DNA from: an uncultured Pseudomonadales bacterium
GTDB lineage: Bacteria > Pseudomonadota > Gammaproteobacteria > Pseudomonadales > CANNCY01
Assembly: GCA_947503335.1 (NCBI GenBank)
Contig: CANNCY010000002.1
Span: forward strand, 186,001-250,000
Length of the DNA stretch: 64,000 bases
Direction of reading: 5' to 3'
Positions 54,250-64,000 of the stretch are shown piece by piece. A program made the translations under genes and the position numbers. Numbering within the stretch: position 1 is the stretch's first letter; each line of letters begins with the position of its first letter. The notes under the pieces are model-generated. The model was not told the DNA's origin and made no database searches. It was given only the letters and a program-made list of their open reading frames with translations.

Positions 54250-55596
54250 TCAGGCAGCTGCTGCCGTACGCACGGCGTCAGCCAATCGCTCGGCCAAACG
54301 CTGCACAAGTGCCTGATCTTCGCCCTCTACCATTACTCGCACAACCGGCTCTGTACCCGATGGGCGCAATAACACGCGACCGGCGTCTTTCAACTCAGCT
54401 TCGGCTGCTTCAACCGCCTGCGCGATTATTGGGTCTTCAACACTAGGGCGAGTTTTTAAGCGCACATTAACCATCACTTGAGGGTATTTAGTAAACTTAG
54501 AACGCGCCTCAAATAATGACTCGCCCATCACCTTAAGCGCTACCAATACCTGCAACGCAGAGATCACACCATCACCCGTAGAGGTACGATCTAGGCAAAG
54601 AATATGGCCTGAGGTTTCGCCACCCAATTGCCATCCGTTCGCCTTTAAAGCCTGGACGACATAGCGATCACCAACCTTGGTGCGTGTGAACGGAATCTCT
54701 AGCTTGGCAAGCGCCTGCTCAAAGCCTAGATTTGACATCAACGTGCCCGCCACTCCGTTACAGCCACCATGCGTCATTTTGTGACGAGCAATCACAAACA
54801 ATAGATCATCACCATCAAGCACCGCGCCTGTATGATCAACCATTTGCACACGGTCACCATCACCATCTAGAGCGATACCTAAGTCTGCCTGATTTTCGAC
54901 CACCGCCTTTTGCAGTAACTCAGGTTTTGTTGAACCACAGTCTGCGTTGATATTGATGCCATCAGGTTTATCACCAATCGCAATCACCTCAGCACCTAGC
55001 TCTTCAAACACAGGTGGCGCTACGTGATAAGTTGCACCATGGGCGCAATCAACTACGATCTTCATTCCTTTCAGCAAGAAGCCGCGCGGCACCGTACCTT
55101 TACAAAACTCGATATAACGCCCTGGTGCGTCATCTAAACGCTTGGCTTTGCCTAGTTGCTCACTAGGCACACACACGATGGGCTCGTCTATCTCAGCTTC
55201 AATCTCAAGCTCTAACTCGTCGCTTAGCTTAGTGCCATCGGGGCCGAAGAATTTAATACCATTGTCGAAATAAGGATTATGCGACGCACTGATCACAATA
55301 CCGGCGCTCGCGTTGAATGTGCGGGTAAGGTAGGCGATGCCAGGGGTGGGCATAGGGCCTAACAAGCCTATATCTACGCCAGCCGAGCTCAAGCCGGCTT
55401 GCAGAGCAGATTCAAGCATATAGCCCGATATACGAGTATCCTTACCAATTAAAACTAGATTGCGACCGCCTTCATTGCGTCGCTTTACCACTCGCCCTAA
55501 GGCTGCCCCCAGCTTTAATACAAACTCTGGAGTAATGGCTCCTTGCCCTACTTCACCGCGAATACCGTCGGTGCCGAAATACTTTTTCTCTGACAT
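54250..55596 (-). CDS. glmM: Phosphoglucosamine mutase
   Basis: Converts glucosamine-6-phosphate to the 1-phosphate for peptidoglycan and LPS. Start [14 protein letters not shown]; catalytic phosphoserine in [17 protein letters not shown]; metal loop DGDGDR; sugar loop GGETSGH; phosphate loop [11 protein letters not shown]. The length (448) is normal. Confidence 0.97.
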   Translation of the reverse strand: MSEKKYFGTDGIRGEVGQGAITPEFVLKLGAALGRVVKRRNEGGRNLVLIGKDTRISGYMLESALQAGLSSAGVDIGLLGPMPTPGIAYLTRTFNASAGIVISASHNPYFDNGIKFFGPDGTKLSDELELEIEAEIDEPIVCVPSEQLGKAKRLDDAPGRYIEFCKGTVPRGFLLKGMKIVVDCAHGATYHVAPPVFEELGAEVIAIGDKPDGININADCGSTKPELLQKAVVENQADLGIALDGDGDRVQMVDHTGAVLDGDDLLFVIARHKMTHGGCNGVAGTLMSNLGFEQALAKLEIPFTRTKVGDRYVVQALKANGWQLGGETSGHILCLDRTSTGDGVISALQVLVALKVMGESLFEARSKFTKYPQVMVNVRLKTRPSVEDPIIAQAVEAAEAELKDAGRVLLRPSGTEPVVRVMVEGEDQALVQRLAERLADAVRTAAAA

Positions 55597-55605
55597 CGTT
55601 AACTC

Positions 55606-56451
55606 TTAATTGTTATGCCGGTTGGCCATTTGCCATACCCTTAGCGCCTGTACGTGCGGCTGAACATCGTGCACTCTAAAAATACGGGCACCTCGGTCAG
55701 CAGCCATCACAGCAAGCGAAACACTGCCACCTAATCGCTCTGTCGCCGCACTGTTATCCAGTTTACCAATCATCGACTTACGAGAGAAGCCTACTAGTAG
55801 TGGCGACCCCAATTGAGACATCGGCGCCTGCTCATTCAGAAGCTGATAATTCTGCTCAAGGGTTTTACCAAAACCATACCCAGGATCAAACCAAACCTGA
55901 CTTTTGGTGTAGCCAGCCTCTATCAGACGCGCCCGCTGCTCTATCAAGAACGCAGTCACCTCAGCACCGATATTCTCGTAGCTGGGCGAGTTTTGCATCG
56001 TTTTAGGATCTGTGCCCAACATATGCATTAGGCAAACGGGCAACCTCGTAGCGACTGCCGCTTCGAACGCCCCCTCTCGCCGTAAAGCTCGTACATCGTT
56101 GATTAGGTGCGCACCCGCTTTTGCCGCCTCGATCATCACAGCAGCGGTTGATGTATCAACACTAATAGCAATATCTAACCGATTTGCAATCGCCTCAATC
56201 ACTGGTACAACCCGCTCAAGCTCTTGCGCCTCAGCGACCGTTTCTGCGCCAGGACGCGTAGATTCGCCACCGATATCTAAGATACTCGCCCCTTCGCCAA
56301 TCATTGTTTCTGCTTGACGTAATACCGCATCGATACTTAATTGTGCCCCTTCATATAAGCGGCCGCCGTCAGAGAAAGAGTCAGGGGTGACATTTAGAAT
56401 ACCCATTACCTGGCATTGGCTTACATCAAGGTCGGTTAACCTGTTAGACAT
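55606..56451 (-). CDS. folP: Dihydropteroate synthase
   Basis: Joins p-aminobenzoate to pterin pyrophosphate in folate synthesis; the sulfonamide target. Motifs MGILNVTPDSFSDGG, GGESTRPGA, and GFSRKSMIG are intact. 281 residues. It follows ftsH and precedes glmM (9 bp), the conserved order. Confidence 0.97.
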   Translation of the reverse strand: MSNRLTDLDVSQCQVMGILNVTPDSFSDGGRLYEGAQLSIDAVLRQAETMIGEGASILDIGGESTRPGAETVAEAQELERVVPVIEAIANRLDIAISVDTSTAAVMIEAAKAGAHLINDVRALRREGAFEAAVATRLPVCLMHMLGTDPKTMQNSPSYENIGAEVTAFLIEQRARLIEAGYTKSQVWFDPGYGFGKTLEQNYQLLNEQAPMSQLGSPLLVGFSRKSMIGKLDNSAATERLGGSVSLAVMAADRGARIFRVHDVQPHVQALRVWQMANRHNN

Positions 56452-56471
56452 AGAACTACCTTAAAACAACA

Positions 56472-56491
56472 AAGCCCCTCGAAAGGGGCTT
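56472..56491 (-). terminator. Weak terminator between ftsH and folP
   Basis: Stem AAGCCCCT / AGGGGCTT with CGAA loop; the minus-strand tail TTGTTGTTTT is interrupted, so read-through into folP-glmM is likely. Confidence 0.6.
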
Positions 56492-56513
56492 AAAACATTC
56501 AATAGACGGCGAT

Positions 56514-58439
56514 TTATGATTCGGCTGCTGGCCCGCCTATTGGCGAGTCAGGCGAATCTTTAGGCTCGTCTTTAGCTTCGCCATCTGATGCATCAGAATC
56601 GGTGTCACCACCCCAACCATCGCCCCAGTCTTTAGGCTCACGCACAGGCTTGCGCGCCATCAAATCGTGTACCTGATCAGAATCGATTGTTTCGTACTCC
56701 ATCAACGCATCGCGCATCGAATCAAGAATATCTTTGTTCTCTTGAAGCAGCTTTTCGGCAGTCTCGTAACAGCTGTCAATAATTGAACGAATCTCTTCGT
56801 CAATCTCTTTCGCCGTGGCACCTGAATAGTTCTGCACAGTACCGCCGGCGTAGCCGCGGTCTTCTTCTTCGTACATCAACGGGCCAAGTTTATCGCTAAG
56901 ACCCCACTTGGTGACCATATTGCGTGCCATGCCAGTGGCGTACTCAATATCACTTTGCGCGCCTGTCGACACACCGTCTGGCCCACCTAGCATCTCTTCG
57001 GCGATACGACCGCCAAAGGCAGAAGCAATACGCCCCAACAGGTAACGCTTAGAGTAACTGTGCTTATCTACTTCTGGAAGATACTGGGTAACACCCAGTG
57101 CTCGCCCACGTGGAATAATAGTCACCTTATGTACTGGGTCATGCTCTGGCATTAAGTATCCGACAATCGCATGCCCCGCTTCGTGATACGCGGTCATCTC
57201 TTTGTCAGCTTCACTCATTACCATCGACTTGCGCTCGGCACCCATCATGATCTTGTCACGGGCGCGTTCGAACTCTTCCATCGATACCAGCTTGCGATTT
57301 GCACGCGCAGCGAATAGCGCAGCTTCGTTAACTAGGTTTGAAAGATCTGCGCCAGAAAAACCTGGTGTACCACGAGCAATTAGCCCTGGCTTAACATCGT
57401 CGGCGATAGGCACCTTACGCATGTGCACTTTAAGAATCTGTTCACGACCGCGAATATCCGGCAAGCCAACGTTAACCTGACGGTCAAAACGACCTGGGCG
57501 AAGAAGCGCCTTATCAAGTACATCAGGGCGGTTAGTCGCAGCGATAACAATAATACCTTCGTTACCTTCAAAGCCATCCATTTCTACTAGTAGCTGATTC
57601 AGCGTTTGCTCACGCTCGTCGTTACCACCACCATGACCGCCGCCACGATGACGACCTACGGCATCGATCTCGTCGATAAAGATAATGCAAGGCGCGGTCT
57701 TTTTAGCTTGATCGAACATGTCGCGAACACGACTAGCACCAACGCCCACGAACATTTCAACAAAGTCTGAACCTGAAATAGAGAAGAAAGGCACCTTTGC
57801 TTCACCGGCAATAGCTCGTGCTAGCAAGGTTTTACCAGTACCCGGAGGGCCGGCCATCAACACACCACGAGGGATCATGCCGCCAAGCTTTTGGAACTTA
57901 GAAGGGTCTCGCAAAAACTCAACTAGTTCTTGCACCTCTTCTTTAGCTTCGTCTACACCCGCCACGTCAGCGAACGTTGTTTTAATCTGATCTTCACTTA
58001 AGAGACGCGCTTTAGATTTGCCAAACGACATGGGGCCACCTTTGCCACCAGTGCCGCCCTGCATTTGACGCATAAAGAACATAAACACCAACACGATCAA
58101 CATGATCGGGAAAGCAGCTAACAGTAGCTCGGCAAACAGGCCTCGCCCTTCAGCTTCGACACCCGCAACCGCAATATCGCGCTCGAGCAGGTCGTTCATC
58201 AAATCGAGATCTGCAATGGCTGGGCGAACAACTTCAGCTTTTTGCCCGTTGTTCATCTCGACCACAAATAAGTCGTTTTGGGTAGTGACGCTTTTAACCT
58301 CGCCCGACTGATAAGCCGATACAAATGCCGAGTACGACAAGCGCTGGGTTTGGTGACCCGATTGAAAGCTGTTAAAGATCGACAGCAGTATCGCTGCAAT
58401 CACTAACCATAAAAGAAGATTTTTGCCCATATCGTTCAA
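56514..58439 (-). CDS. ftsH: ATP-dependent zinc metalloprotease FtsH
   Basis: Membrane AAA+ protease for membrane-protein quality control and LpxC turnover. Two N-terminal helices, Walker A GPPGTGKT, Walker [11 protein letters not shown], second region of homology NRPDVLD, and zinc motif HEAGH. 641 residues. The TTG at 58439 has GAGGA 7 bases upstream; the ATG at 58430 (MGKNLLLWL) matches homologue starts, and the difference is three residues. rlmE, normally just upstream, is missing. A -10 candidate TATAGT lies at 58485-58490. Confidence 0.97.
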   Translation of the reverse strand: MNDMGKNLLLWLVIAAILLSIFNSFQSGHQTQRLSYSAFVSAYQSGEVKSVTTQNDLFVVEMNNGQKAEVVRPAIADLDLMNDLLERDIAVAGVEAEGRGLFAELLLAAFPIMLIVLVFMFFMRQMQGGTGGKGGPMSFGKSKARLLSEDQIKTTFADVAGVDEAKEEVQELVEFLRDPSKFQKLGGMIPRGVLMAGPPGTGKTLLARAIAGEAKVPFFSISGSDFVEMFVGVGASRVRDMFDQAKKTAPCIIFIDEIDAVGRHRGGGHGGGNDEREQTLNQLLVEMDGFEGNEGIIVIAATNRPDVLDKALLRPGRFDRQVNVGLPDIRGREQILKVHMRKVPIADDVKPGLIARGTPGFSGADLSNLVNEAALFAARANRKLVSMEEFERARDKIMMGAERKSMVMSEADKEMTAYHEAGHAIVGYLMPEHDPVHKVTIIPRGRALGVTQYLPEVDKHSYSKRYLLGRIASAFGGRIAEEMLGGPDGVSTGAQSDIEYATGMARNMVTKWGLSDKLGPLMYEEEDRGYAGGTVQNYSGATAKEIDEEIRSIIDSCYETAEKLLQENKDILDSMRDALMEYETIDSDQVHDLMARKPVREPKDWGDGWGGDTDSDASDGEAKDEPKDSPDSPIGGPAAES

Positions 58440-58601
58440 GAGGCATTCCTCGCTGTTGGTACATCAATTATCTAATCTCTTTGTACTATACACTGCTCGT
58501 CTAAGAATGCGCATAGCAAAGCCCCTATCGCCCCTATTAATTTAGTTGATAGTTGGCATTTATCTATTTATTGGGGCAGATGTCGAGTTTTCAAGCATAA
58601 A

Positions 58602-58627
58602 AAAAGGGGCCATAAATGACCCCTTTT
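58602..58627 (-). terminator. Terminator after the TonB-dependent receptor
   Basis: AAAAGGGG / CCCCTTTT with an inner CAT/ATG pair and small loop, T run on both strands. It lies 23 bp after the receptor stop and separates it from ftsH. Confidence 0.82.
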
Positions 58628-58649
58628 AATCGATATCTATCGAGTTAGC

Positions 58650-61241
58650 TTAGAATGTAGCTTTTGCACCAATCCAAACATAACGACCTAAGAAATCGTA
58701 TTCGCCGTTCAACTCGCCGTAGCCGCTGCCGTAGTCAGCAGTGAAAGGAGGCTTCTTGTTGAACACGTTGTCGATACCACCAGTTAGCTCTAGAGTATCG
58801 TTGATCATGTAACCGCCGTTTAGGTTAACGTAGGTTGCAGAAGGAACAGCGAAGTCGTTATCAGCTACACCGTCGTGCAAGTAGCGAACACGCGCGCCAG
58901 CGTTCCAGCGATCAGCATAGTAGTTAACGGTCGCTAGACCACGCCAGTCAGTGTATACACCGCCCGTTGAACCAACGTAACCTTTGTAGTCAAGAACGTC
59001 ACCGGTTTCAGTTTCGATATCGTAACGTAGCAAGTGGCTTGCAGTTAAGCTAACAACTAGTTCGCCTTCGGCGATGTCCCAAGTGTTATCAACAGTAAAG
59101 TCGATACCTGAGGTCTTCTCGAAACCTTGGTTTACAAGCGAACCATCAACGTTAGAGATTTGACCAACACGATCACGCTCGATCTTTGCACAAGCAGCTG
59201 CATCACCGTCTAGGTAGCAGTTGTCTAGAATGATCTGAACGTCTGGCGAGCCAATCGCCTTATCAATTTCGATGTTGTAGTAATCAACAGTGATGCTTAG
59301 CGTGTCAGCAAAGCTTGGAGTCCATACAACACCTGCAGTGAAGGTATCAGCTTCTTCAGCTTCTAGCTCGCCGTTACCACCGATGTTTGCAGGCAACTGT
59401 GCTGCAATTTGCGAGTGGTTCTCGTCAAGACCATCTGCTGCACACTGCGCGGTTACTTCGTCAGCGCTCTCGAAAGTAGAACATGGATCAGTTAACCACA
59501 AGTAGCTCTGGCTAGCGCCACGGTACAATTCATATACAGTTGGAGCACGGAACGCAGTAGAGATACTTGAACGGAAGCGAACAGTCTCTACTGGCGCATA
59601 TACTGCACCTAGTTTATAGGTTGCTGCACCACCGAACGATGAGTAGTCTGAGTAGCGTAGCGCCGCATCAACAGTTAGCTCTTCAGCAAACTTATGGCCT
59701 GCCAAAATTGGTAGATTAAATTCGGTATAAAGCTCAGAAACGCTGTAATCGCCTGCAGTTGGTGACTGCTGATTACCTGCACTGTGACCACCTTGGGTTT
59801 CGCGCGATGGCGTGAAGCTAGCAGCATCTTTACGGTACTCAGCACCGATTGCTACGCCTACTTCACCAGCTGGCAATGAACCAAACTCGCCAGTTACTAC
59901 TGCACCAAAGTTGTCAGTTGTGTACTCGCTCTTAGCAATATCAGTGTACGCAATTGCATTGATAAGCTCTGGGCTCCACTCACCGATAAAGTCATGGCCA
60001 TTCGCGATCGCTGTTTCTAGATTTGTCTGGTTAATTGAGTTATGAACGTAAGCAGTTGAGCTATTACGGCCCGTGCTTGCGTATACTTCCCAATCCCAAC
60101 CGTTATCAAAGGCGCCTTTCAAGCCCGCTAGTGCACGGTAGGTTTGACCCTGCTGTTCGTACTGACGCGGGCCAACATGCGTTGAACGGCTGTAAATACC
60201 AAAGTAGTTATCTTCCCAAGTACCCGAAGCATCTGCTGGAGCATTCGCTGCCCAGTATGCATCTAATGCTGCTTTTTGCTCAGCAGTCATGTACATAGGC
60301 TCAACGTAAGCGTAAGTTGGCTGACCAGAAAGCTGCTGGTTAGCGTTACGCTGGGTGTAAGTCATTTCAACGTAAGCTTCTACATTGTCAGTAAGATCGT
60401 AAACACCGTCGATAGTTACCGACTCACGATCTTGTGCGCCCATCAACCACATGTCTTGCAGGTCGTAAACGGTACCAGGCTCAATCTCGCCCGCTTCGTT
60501 CATCTGCACCATGCCTAGACCATCAAGATAGATATTACCGTTTGGATGGTATGAAGATAGGTAACCTGCCCAATCGCGATCGCTATAAGCGAGCTCATCA
60601 CGCTGCGCAACCGTTAGGTTAGCTACAACAGAACCGCGATCTAGATCGATACCAGTGGTGATAGAAATATCGTTAGTAGCACCGCCGCCGTCAACAGAGT
60701 CACCGTGCTTAACTGCTACTTCAGTACCTTCAAAGCTTTTCTTAGTAACAACGTTAATAACACCTGCTACCGCGTCAGAACCGTATACCGCAGACGCACC
60801 GTCGGTTAGTACTTCAACGCGCTCAATCATCGCCACAGGGATGTTGTTTAGGTCAACTGCAGACGCAACGCCTGAAGACGACTGTACAAAGCGACGGCCG
60901 TTAACTAGTACAAGTGTACGCGCTGAACCTAGGTTACGTAGGTCAACCCATGCAAGGCCTTGACCACCGTTGTTGTCGTTCTTACCGATACCATTAGTAC
61001 CCATAGCAGGTAGCTGACGTAGAAGGTCGTCTACGTTTGATACACCTGATTGAGAAATAGCTTCTGAGCCTACTACGGTGATTGGGCCAGTAGTCGATAG
61101 TGGGTCACGTGCAATACGCGAACCAGTTACTACGATCTCTTCATAGCTTTCGTCTTGTGCTACTGCGTGCTGAGGAAACACAGCCGCGCTAGTTAGCGCA
61201 ACGGCACCTGCAACTGCTAGATGCAATTGATTTTTAATCAT
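58650..61241 (-). CDS. TonB-dependent outer-membrane receptor
   Basis: 863 residues: signal peptide to about 28, TonB box-like EEIVVTGSRI, plug domain (PLSTTGPITVVG ... GSDAVAGVINVVT) and a 22-strand barrel ending WIGAKATF. No N-terminal STN signalling domain. The family takes up iron complexes, vitamins or carbohydrate/peptide oligomers; no substrate-specific neighbour is present, so the ligand is unknown. GGGAG precedes the start. It occupies the usual place of rlmE. Confidence 0.93.
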   Translation of the reverse strand: MIKNQLHLAVAGAVALTSAAVFPQHAVAQDESYEEIVVTGSRIARDPLSTTGPITVVGSEAISQSGVSNVDDLLRQLPAMGTNGIGKNDNNGGQGLAWVDLRNLGSARTLVLVNGRRFVQSSSGVASAVDLNNIPVAMIERVEVLTDGASAVYGSDAVAGVINVVTKKSFEGTEVAVKHGDSVDGGGATNDISITTGIDLDRGSVVANLTVAQRDELAYSDRDWAGYLSSYHPNGNIYLDGLGMVQMNEAGEIEPGTVYDLQDMWLMGAQDRESVTIDGVYDLTDNVEAYVEMTYTQRNANQQLSGQPTYAYVEPMYMTAEQKAALDAYWAANAPADASGTWEDNYFGIYSRSTHVGPRQYEQQGQTYRALAGLKGAFDNGWDWEVYASTGRNSSTAYVHNSINQTNLETAIANGHDFIGEWSPELINAIAYTDIAKSEYTTDNFGAVVTGEFGSLPAGEVGVAIGAEYRKDAASFTPSRETQGGHSAGNQQSPTAGDYSVSELYTEFNLPILAGHKFAEELTVDAALRYSDYSSFGGAATYKLGAVYAPVETVRFRSSISTAFRAPTVYELYRGASQSYLWLTDPCSTFESADEVTAQCAADGLDENHSQIAAQLPANIGGNGELEAEEADTFTAGVVWTPSFADTLSITVDYYNIEIDKAIGSPDVQIILDNCYLDGDAAACAKIERDRVGQISNVDGSLVNQGFEKTSGIDFTVDNTWDIAEGELVVSLTASHLLRYDIETETGDVLDYKGYVGSTGGVYTDWRGLATVNYYADRWNAGARVRYLHDGVADNDFAVPSATYVNLNGGYMINDTLELTGGIDNVFNKKPPFTADYGSGYGELNGEYDFLGRYVWIGAKATF

Positions 61242-61628
61242 ACTTACTCCCTAAAATTAGGTCTTTGATTCATTTCATCCTTATAGTGCTGACCTGTTAT
61301 ATATCTGAACTTTTTTAAAAAAAAGGGGTCTGAATGACTGACGAGTCTGAGAAAAAGTTAGCGATTATTCACATCGACTGAAGGGGATCAAAAAGCCTTA
61401 TTTAGCGGGCAGCTCAATACCCTTGATTGCCTCGACATCTTTTATTTTTTGAATAGGTGTAACCCCTTATAAGGGTAAGTCCTAACATCGATAGGTAGAT
61501 TTTCAATGACAACTTTTGGCTACCAAAGTTGCCACTCGGTTAGGCAGTAATAGCAATCTTGGTAACGCAAATGAACATCAATTTACTGGTATACTAGGGG
61601 CTCGTTAAATTTTAGATAGGAACACCCC
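61242..61628. other. Intergenic region between TonB receptor and yhbY
   Basis: 387 bp with no convincing gene. It holds a 12-bp palindrome CCCTTATAAGGG (61464-61475), a long A/T run near 61315-61330, and the yhbY promoter near its end. No known riboswitch was recognised; there is no cobalamin-type conserved core. Confidence 0.6.
61587..61595 (+). promoter_or_regulatory. Extended -10 promoter of yhbY
   Basis: TGGTATACT is an extended -10 element (TG-N-TATACT), about 33 bp upstream of the yhbY ATG. No good -35 is present, which extended -10 promoters tolerate. Confidence 0.6.
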
Positions 61629-61931
61629 ATGCCACTGTCGGCTGACCGCAAAAAACAACTTCGTACCCTGGGCCACAATCTGAACCCAGTTGTCACCGTT
61701 GCAGGTAATGGTCTATCTGAAACCGTAATGGCCGAGATTGATCGTGCCCTTAATGATCATGAACTGATCAAAGTAAAGTTTGCGGTAGGTGACCGCGATA
61801 TCAAGAAACAGCTGATTACCGAGATGATTAATCAGACAGGTGCACAGATCGCACAGCAAATTGGCAACATCGCCCTTATAGTTCGCGAGGCTAAAAAGCC
61901 TAACGCCAAGCTATCGAACCTTCTTCGCTAA
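61629..61931 (+). CDS. yhbY: Ribosome assembly RNA-binding protein YhbY
   Basis: A CRM-domain protein of 100 residues that binds the pre-50S subunit. LGHNLNPVVTVAGNGLSETV and HELIKVKF are hallmark segments. It lies divergent to the ftsH side and convergent with greA, the usual order in gammaproteobacteria, but rlmE is replaced by the receptor gene. Confidence 0.95.
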   Translation: MPLSADRKKQLRTLGHNLNPVVTVAGNGLSETVMAEIDRALNDHELIKVKFAVGDRDIKKQLITEMINQTGAQIAQQIGNIALIVREAKKPNAKLSNLLR

Positions 61932-61955
61932 CGGCAGCGAAAAGTAACCAGATAC

Positions 61956-61987
61956 AAAAAAGGCTTCACACTGTGAAGCCTTTTTTT
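61956..61987. terminator. Bidirectional terminator between yhbY and greA
   Basis: GGCTTCACA / TGTGAAGCC stem flanked by A run and T run, located between convergent stops. Strong on both strands. Confidence 0.9.
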
Positions 61988-62009
61988 ATTGGATGACATA
62001 ATGAATCGG

Positions 62010-62483
62010 TTATAAATGCTCTACCGAGTCAATTTCGTAATCGACCTGACCACCAGGAGTCTGAACCATTACTTCGTCGCCTTCCATCTTGCCGATTAGC
62101 GCACGCGCTACAGGTGAAGTAACCGAGATTTTACCCGCCTTTACGTCAGCTTCGTCTTCGCCAACGATCTGGTAAGTAACCTCTTCATCAGTATCAACAT
62201 TGATTAGCGTTACAGTAACACCAAAGATCACCTTACCGGTGGCAGTAATCTTAGTTACATCAATTACCTGAGCATGACCCAGCTTAGCTTCGATATCATT
62301 GATACGCGCTTCGCATAATCCCTGTTGCTCACGGGCGGCATGGTACTCAGCGTTCTCTTTTAGATCACCGTGTTCGCGCGCTTCAGCGATCGCCTTTGAA
62401 ATCAAAGGGCGCTCGGTCTTTAAACGCTCTAATTCTGTACGAAGGCGCTCGGCGCCTTCGATCGTCATAGGTACTTTGTTCAT
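62010..62483 (-). CDS. greA: Transcription elongation factor GreA
   Basis: 157 residues: N-terminal coiled coil with acidic tip ([19 protein letters not shown]) that enters the RNA polymerase secondary channel and stimulates transcript cleavage, and a C-terminal FKBP-like domain ([19 protein letters not shown]). It lies 15 bp after carB, a conserved pair. Confidence 0.97.
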   Translation of the reverse strand: MNKVPMTIEGAERLRTELERLKTERPLISKAIAEAREHGDLKENAEYHAAREQQGLCEARINDIEAKLGHAQVIDVTKITATGKVIFGVTVTLINVDTDEEVTYQIVGEDEADVKAGKISVTSPVARALIGKMEGDEVMVQTPGGQVDYEIDSVEHL

Positions 62484-62498
62484 CTACTACTCTTATTC

Positions 62499-64000
62499 TT
62501 AGTGCAAATCTTGCAGTCGACGTACACGCAGATCGTTGTTGTGCAACAGTGCGTTACAAACTGCCTCGCCGCCAGCCAAAGTGGTAGTGTAGTACACACG
62601 ATGCTGTTCGGCACTTGCACGAATAGTAGTTGAATCTGCAATCGCTTGTCGACCTTCGGTGGTGTTGATAATCATATCAACGCCGCCGTTTTTGATCAGA
62701 TCCACGATATGCGGGCGACCTTCTTCTACCTTCTTAACAGTTTCTACTTCAACACCTGCATCTAAACAAGCGCGAGCGGTACCGCCCGTTGCAACAACCT
62801 TAAAGCCAAGCTGCTTAAGATCTTTAGCAACCGATACGATGCCTACCTTATCGATGTCACGAACAGATAGTACAACTGTACCTTCAGAAGGAATGCGATC
62901 GCTAGCACCTAACTGCGACTTGTAGTACGCCTCAGCAAAGGTATCACCAATACCCATAACCTCGCCCGTCGACTTCATTTCAGGGCCTAAGATCGGGTCA
63001 ACACCTGGGAACTTGTTGAACGGGAATACCGCTTCTTTAACACTGAAGTGGCTAGGTACGATCTCTTTAGTAAAGCCCTGCTCTTCTAAGGTAACGCCCG
63101 CCATACAGCGTGCTGCAACCTTCGCCAAAGACACACCGATACACTTAGATACGAACGGCACAGTACGTGAGGCACGTGGGTTTACTTCGATCACGTAGAT
63201 CTCGCCATCTTGGTATGCCAACTGAACGTTCATCAAGCCAACAACGCCTAGTTCGCGTGCCATCGCCTTAACCTGTTCACGCATCTTATCTTGTACGTGG
63301 GCAGCTAGTCTGTATGGTGGCAATGAACAAGCCGAGTCACCCGAGTGAATACCTGCCTGCTCGATATGCTGCATGATTGCACCGATTACCACATCTTTGC
63401 CGTCTGATACTGCATCGATGTCTACTTCGATCGCTTGGTTCAAGAAGAAATCAAGAAGAACTGGCGCATCGTTAGATACCTGTACCGCTGTACGCATGTA
63501 GGTTAGTAGCTCTTTCTCGTTGTAGACGATTTCCATCGCGCGACCACCTAGTACGTATGATGGGCGAACAACCAATGGGTAGCCAATTTCTTTAGCACGA
63601 GAAACTGCTTCTTCTGAAGAACGTACCGTCGCATTAGGCGGCTGAAGCAGCTTAAGACGCTCGATCATCTTCTGAAACTGCTCACGGTCTTCTGCACGAT
63701 CAATTGCCTCTGGGGTAGTACCGATGATAGGTACACCGGCCGCCTCTAGCGCACGCGCCAGCTTCAATGGCGTCTGACCACCGAACTGAACAATCACACC
63801 CTTAGGCTTTTCTAAGTCAACGATCTCCATAACGTCTTCAAAGGTTACTGGCTCGAAGAATAGACGATCTGAGGTGTCGTAATCGGTCGATACGGTTTCA
63901 GGGTTACAGTTAACCATGATCGTTTCGAAGCCGTCTTCACGCATTGCAAGGGCAGCGTGTACGCAGCAGTAATCAAATTCAATACCCTGACCAATACGGT
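62499..64000 (-). CDS. carB: Carbamoyl-phosphate synthase large subunit (5' part outside window)
   Basis: Only the C-terminal ~500 of about 1070 residues are present; the frame continues past base 64000 (upstream residues [18 protein letters not shown] in the same frame). The second ATP-grasp half ([44 protein letters not shown]) makes carbamoyl phosphate from carbamate, and a C-terminal MGS-like domain ([14 protein letters not shown]) binds allosteric effectors. It lies 15 bp before greA, as in Pseudomonas. Confidence 0.97.
   Translation of the reverse strand, partial: RIGQGIEFDYCCVHAALAMREDGFETIMVNCNPETVSTDYDTSDRLFFEPVTFEDVMEIVDLEKPKGVIVQFGGQTPLKLARALEAAGVPIIGTTPEAIDRAEDREQFQKMIERLKLLQPPNATVRSSEEAVSRAKEIGYPLVVRPSYVLGGRAMEIVYNEKELLTYMRTAVQVSNDAPVLLDFFLNQAIEVDIDAVSDGKDVVIGAIMQHIEQAGIHSGDSACSLPPYRLAAHVQDKMREQVKAMARELGVVGLMNVQLAYQDGEIYVIEVNPRASRTVPFVSKCIGVSLAKVAARCMAGVTLEEQGFTKEIVPSHFSVKEAVFPFNKFPGVDPILGPEMKSTGEVMGIGDTFAEAYYKSQLGASDRIPSEGTVVLSVRDIDKVGIVSVAKDLKQLGFKVVATGGTARACLDAGVEVETVKKVEEGRPHIVDLIKNGGVDMIINTTEGRQAIADSTTIRASAEQHRVYYTTTLAGGEAVCNALLHNNDLRVRRLQDLH

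Noticed and set aside
61511-61535. Sigma-54-like TTGGC ... TTGCC sequence upstream of yhbY
   Set aside because: GG and GC are 11 bases apart instead of 10, and yhbY has a better extended -10 promoter.
61242-61628. Riboswitch (for example cobalamin) upstream of the TonB receptor
   Set aside because: No conserved riboswitch core recognised, and the receptor's immediate leader is short and A/T-rich.

Overview
The window looks like chromosome from a free-living, probably marine gammaproteobacterium on the Pseudomonadales/Cellvibrionales side of the class. Two long gene orders typical of Pseudomonas and its relatives support this: dksA-gluQRS-cbrX-cbrA-cbrB-(sRNA)-pcnB-folK-panB, and carB-greA-yhbY | ftsH-folP-glmM-tpiA-secG-tRNA-Leu ... 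tRNA-fMet-rimP-nusA-infB-rbfA-truB-rpsO-pnp. The species cannot be named from sequence alone. There is no phage, IS element, CRISPR array or rRNA. Accessory genes sit as small blocks inserted into the conserved orders.

Layout. 1-15.3 kb: a truncated Deg-type protease, RNase II, a diverged REP-associated tyrosine transposase (RAYT), an old yellow enzyme, a DUF3014 membrane protein, the operon MBL hydrolase-pepD-EamA exporter, an M13 lipoprotein peptidase, plsC, a secreted M28 peptidase, an HDOD protein overlapping a Rieske protein, and sfsA. 15.4-27.4 kb: dksA, gluQRS and the Cbr carbon-control region. 27.4-34.7 kb: a minus-strand efflux operon (HlyD adaptor, ABC ATPase, MacB-like permease, sigma-54-type response regulator, NtrY-like kinase). 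34.8-35.5 kb: a vapBC-type toxin-antitoxin pair. 35.6-44.8 kb: the tRNA-fMet-rimP-nusA-infB-rbfA-truB-rpsO-pnp operon. 44.9-52.8 kb: an inserted block of manC, an OmpR-type two-component system, a secreted DJ-1 family protein and a YbbAP-like ABC transporter. 52.9-58.4 kb: tRNA-Leu, secG, tpiA, glmM, folP, ftsH. 58.6-64 kb: a TonB-dependent receptor where rlmE normally lies, then yhbY, greA and the 3' half of carB.

The most interesting parts are regulatory circuits readable directly in the DNA. (1) Between the beta-barrel genes and pcnB is a canonical -24/-12 sigma-54 promoter, preceded by five GTAACA half-sites and followed by about 240 nt rich in AANAANAA motifs and ending in a hairpin. This has the position, promoter type and composition of CrcZ, the Hfq/Crc-sequestering sRNA of Pseudomonas, with cbrA, cbrB and a CbrX-like small protein alongside. 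GTAACA/TGTTAC sites also lie in front of cbrB. (2) The efflux operon has its own -24/-12 promoter and two palindromic enhancers 22 bp apart, and its regulator carries GAFTDA instead of GAFTGA. (3) The same 20-bp direct repeat precedes both the DJ-1/two-component operon and the YbbAP-like operon, which points to one OmpR-type regulon. (4) vapB is preceded by two identical spaced inverted repeats, CTTTAC-N13-GTAAAG.

All assignments come from reading the sequence and from recalled family knowledge; no database search was run.
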